A stretch of DNA of 16,586 nt, from NCBI GenBank assembly GCA_900540885.1, contig UQHJ01000048.1, positions 1 through 16,586 of the forward strand, given 5' to 3'. Position numbers and translations under genes: made by a program. Under the pieces are notes generated by a model, which did no database searches, had not been told where the DNA came from, and worked only from the letters and a program-made list of their open reading frames with translations. This DNA is from an uncultured Prevotella sp. GTDB taxonomy: Bacteria > Bacteroidota > Bacteroidia > Bacteroidales > Bacteroidaceae. Below, piece by piece: positions 15,579-16,586 of the stretch (the stretch's first letter is position 1; each line of letters begins with the position of its first letter).

Positions 15579-15636
15579 AAGCTGAACTATTGTTTATTGC
15601 GATGTTAAATCGTAATCAATAGTTTGGCTTATTTTT
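15579..15636 (+). terminator. Intrinsic terminator of mscL
   Basis: A 14-bp outer stem (15579-15592 with 15617-15630, two G-U pairs) stacks on an 8-bp inner stem (15596-15603 with 15609-15616) and is followed by ATTTTTG. It begins 30 nt after the mscL stop. Confidence 0.85.
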
Positions 15637-15970
15637 GTTAAATGGCTGTTTTGCTATTTTGATATTTCGCGCGGTTAAGTTTATGGTGAGTTTTAAGCGA
15701 ATGGTGAGGATTACCGAGAATGATGAAAACTTTAGTATTGTTAATTTGATTTTTAAGGTTTTCGTTTTTGCTCTGTAATGCTTAATAAGTTGATAATTAA
15801 GTGTATACGTTCTTTTTGGTTGAGCATTGGTTTTATTGATAGAGGTTTTAGAATTTATACTTTGTAGTATAGATTATCTGTTATAAAGTTTTAAGATAGC
15901 GTTTTTACTATTAATATTCCTATTCTTAAACTGTACGGGCTTCTGATTAAAGTAGAGTGCGGATATGCTT
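15637..15970. other. Gene-free T-rich stretch with GGTGA-type repeats
   Basis: No credible open frame or RNA gene was found. ATGGTGAG occurs at 15683 and 15701 and ATGATGA at 15720, spaced 18 and 19 nt. TTACCGAGAATG (15711-15722) contains the reverse complement of CATTCTCGGT found in the array further right. A small palindrome TATACT/AGTATA lies at 15856-15871. No function can be assigned. Confidence 0.5.
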
Positions 15971-16125
15971 TCGAGCATGTTTTGTAGGTTTGTCGGCAGA
16001 AAATTTTTATGCTCTCGATGAAGAGTTTTTACATTCTCGGTGATGGGTTTTTTGTTCTTTCGATGTGTAGTTTAAAATTTTTCGAGGAAAAGTATCGATA
16101 AAGTCGGTGAAGAATTAAAACTAAT
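15971..16125 (+). repeat. Degenerate 22-nt tandem array (seven units)
   Basis: TCG followed by a purine begins at 15971, 15993, 16015, 16037, 16060, 16082 and 16104, giving intervals of 22, 22, 22, 23, 22 and 22 nt. The approximate unit is TCGRTGAAGAGTTTTTA plus about five variable bases; the third and fourth units are the clearest. Units are too diverged for a simple recent duplication, yet the register is held. The 16126-16340 stretch to the right holds no gene and is very T-rich on the plus strand. Confidence 0.6.
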
Positions 16126-16382
16126 TACCGTTATCTTTTGTCTCTTAACTTACATTTGCTCTATTTTCTAAGGTTTGAATGTGTTTCTTGCTGTAGTTGT
16201 GCTTTATTTTCGTGTTTTTTAGTTTGATTTTTTAGTATATATTTTAGAAATGTGCTTATGCTTTATATTCTTTTATCTGTTAGTCGTCTATGATGAATGT
16301 TGTGGTGTTATTGTTTTTAGTGGCATATAGACCGCAATTTGTCGAACATATATCCACACGTTTCCAGAACCATTGATTTATC

Positions 16383-16485
16383 TTTCATGTTTCATTTTTT
16401 ATTATCAAGTAATTGAATATCAATCATTTCAAAAAGTGAAACATACGACTTTAATGTTTCATTTTTAGTTTCATGTTTCACTTTT
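16383..16485. repeat. Cluster of ATGTTTCA-type repeats with an inverted copy
   Basis: TTTCATGTTTCA occurs at 16383-16394 and 16469-16480. ATGTTTCATTTTT occurs again at 16454. AAAAGTGAAACAT (16432-16444) is an exact 13-base inverted copy of ATGTTTCACTTTT (16473-16485). The cluster lies directly before the 22-nt repeat at the right edge and could be binding sites or a repeat-rich boundary of an element beyond the window. Confidence 0.6.
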
Positions 16486-16586
16486 AAAAACACTGAGGAA
16501 GCGCGTTGTCGCTCCCACAGTGTTTTTGAATCGCTCCCACAGAGGTTTTGAATCGCTCCCACAGTGTTTTTGTTTTTCTCCCTCAG
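16486..16586 (+). repeat. 22-nt tandem repeat with inverted partner, truncated by the window edge
   Basis: The core CGCTCCCACAG begins at 16510, 16532 and 16554, exactly 22 nt apart, followed by TGTTTTTGAAT, AGGTTTTGAAT and TGTTTTTGTTT. A fourth, diverged core (TTCTCCCTCAG) falls in register at 16576 and ends at the window edge. Upstream, AAAAACACTGAGGAAGCG (16486-16503) pairs with the first unit (16510-16527) at 16 of 18 positions around the loop CGTTGT. That hairpin could also end a minus-strand transcript entering from the right. Confidence 0.8.

Noticed and set aside
15971..16586. CRISPR array
   Set aside because: There are no conserved repeats separated by unique spacers. Units are directly adjacent at 22 nt, and no cas genes are present.
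16321..16586. Chromosomal or plasmid replication origin
   Set aside because: There is AT-rich DNA, iteron-like spacing and one DnaA-box-like site (ATATCCACA, 16350-16358), but only a single box and no dnaA, rep or par gene in view. Too little to call, although iteron-like repeats beyond the edge would reopen it.

Overview
The window looks like a chromosomal segment of a Bacteroidales bacterium, most likely Prevotella or a close relative. Three things point there. Many genes are preceded by the Bacteroidetes promoter form (TTTG or TTG, about 19-20 bases, then TAnnTTTG). One secreted enzyme ends in a type IX-secretion-like tail. A DUF4468-type exported protein is present. Gene content is mostly housekeeping; no transposase, integrase or phage gene was seen.

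Layout, left to right. A tRNA-Lys(CUU) leaves the left edge on the minus strand. Next, all on the minus strand, are a very large secreted clan GH-D (GH36-like) glycoside hydrolase, an exported C69-family dipeptidase and nadC (quinolinate phosphoribosyltransferase). A divergent pair of plus-strand genes follows: a short DnaJ/CbpA-like co-chaperone and a DUF4468-type exported protein. Between these two lies an orphan promoter plus strong terminator that could make a small RNA of about 65 nt. A 47-residue small gene (minus) converges on the DUF4468 gene across a bidirectional terminator. cdd (plus) converges on aspS (minus) across another one. Then come miaA and a DagK-like lipid kinase as a tight minus-strand pair, gapA (minus), and mscL (plus), divergent from gapA.

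After mscL there is about 1 kb without a credible gene, and it is the most unusual part of the window. It is strongly T-rich on the plus strand and holds a degenerate array whose TCG-initiated units recur every 22 nt. It also holds several copies of a TTTCATGTTTCA-type motif. At the right edge is a near-perfect 22-nt tandem repeat (CGCTCCCACAG core) with an inverted partner, and it runs off the window.

How the genes relate. Most are independent transcription units separated by intrinsic terminators. miaA-dagK is the only convincing operon. The glycoside hydrolase stands out for regulation: a run of nine G residues sits between the -33 and -7 promoter elements, where slipped-strand length change could switch expression. 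Its protein also carries an internally duplicated beta-sandwich-like module around an F5/8C-like carbohydrate-binding domain.
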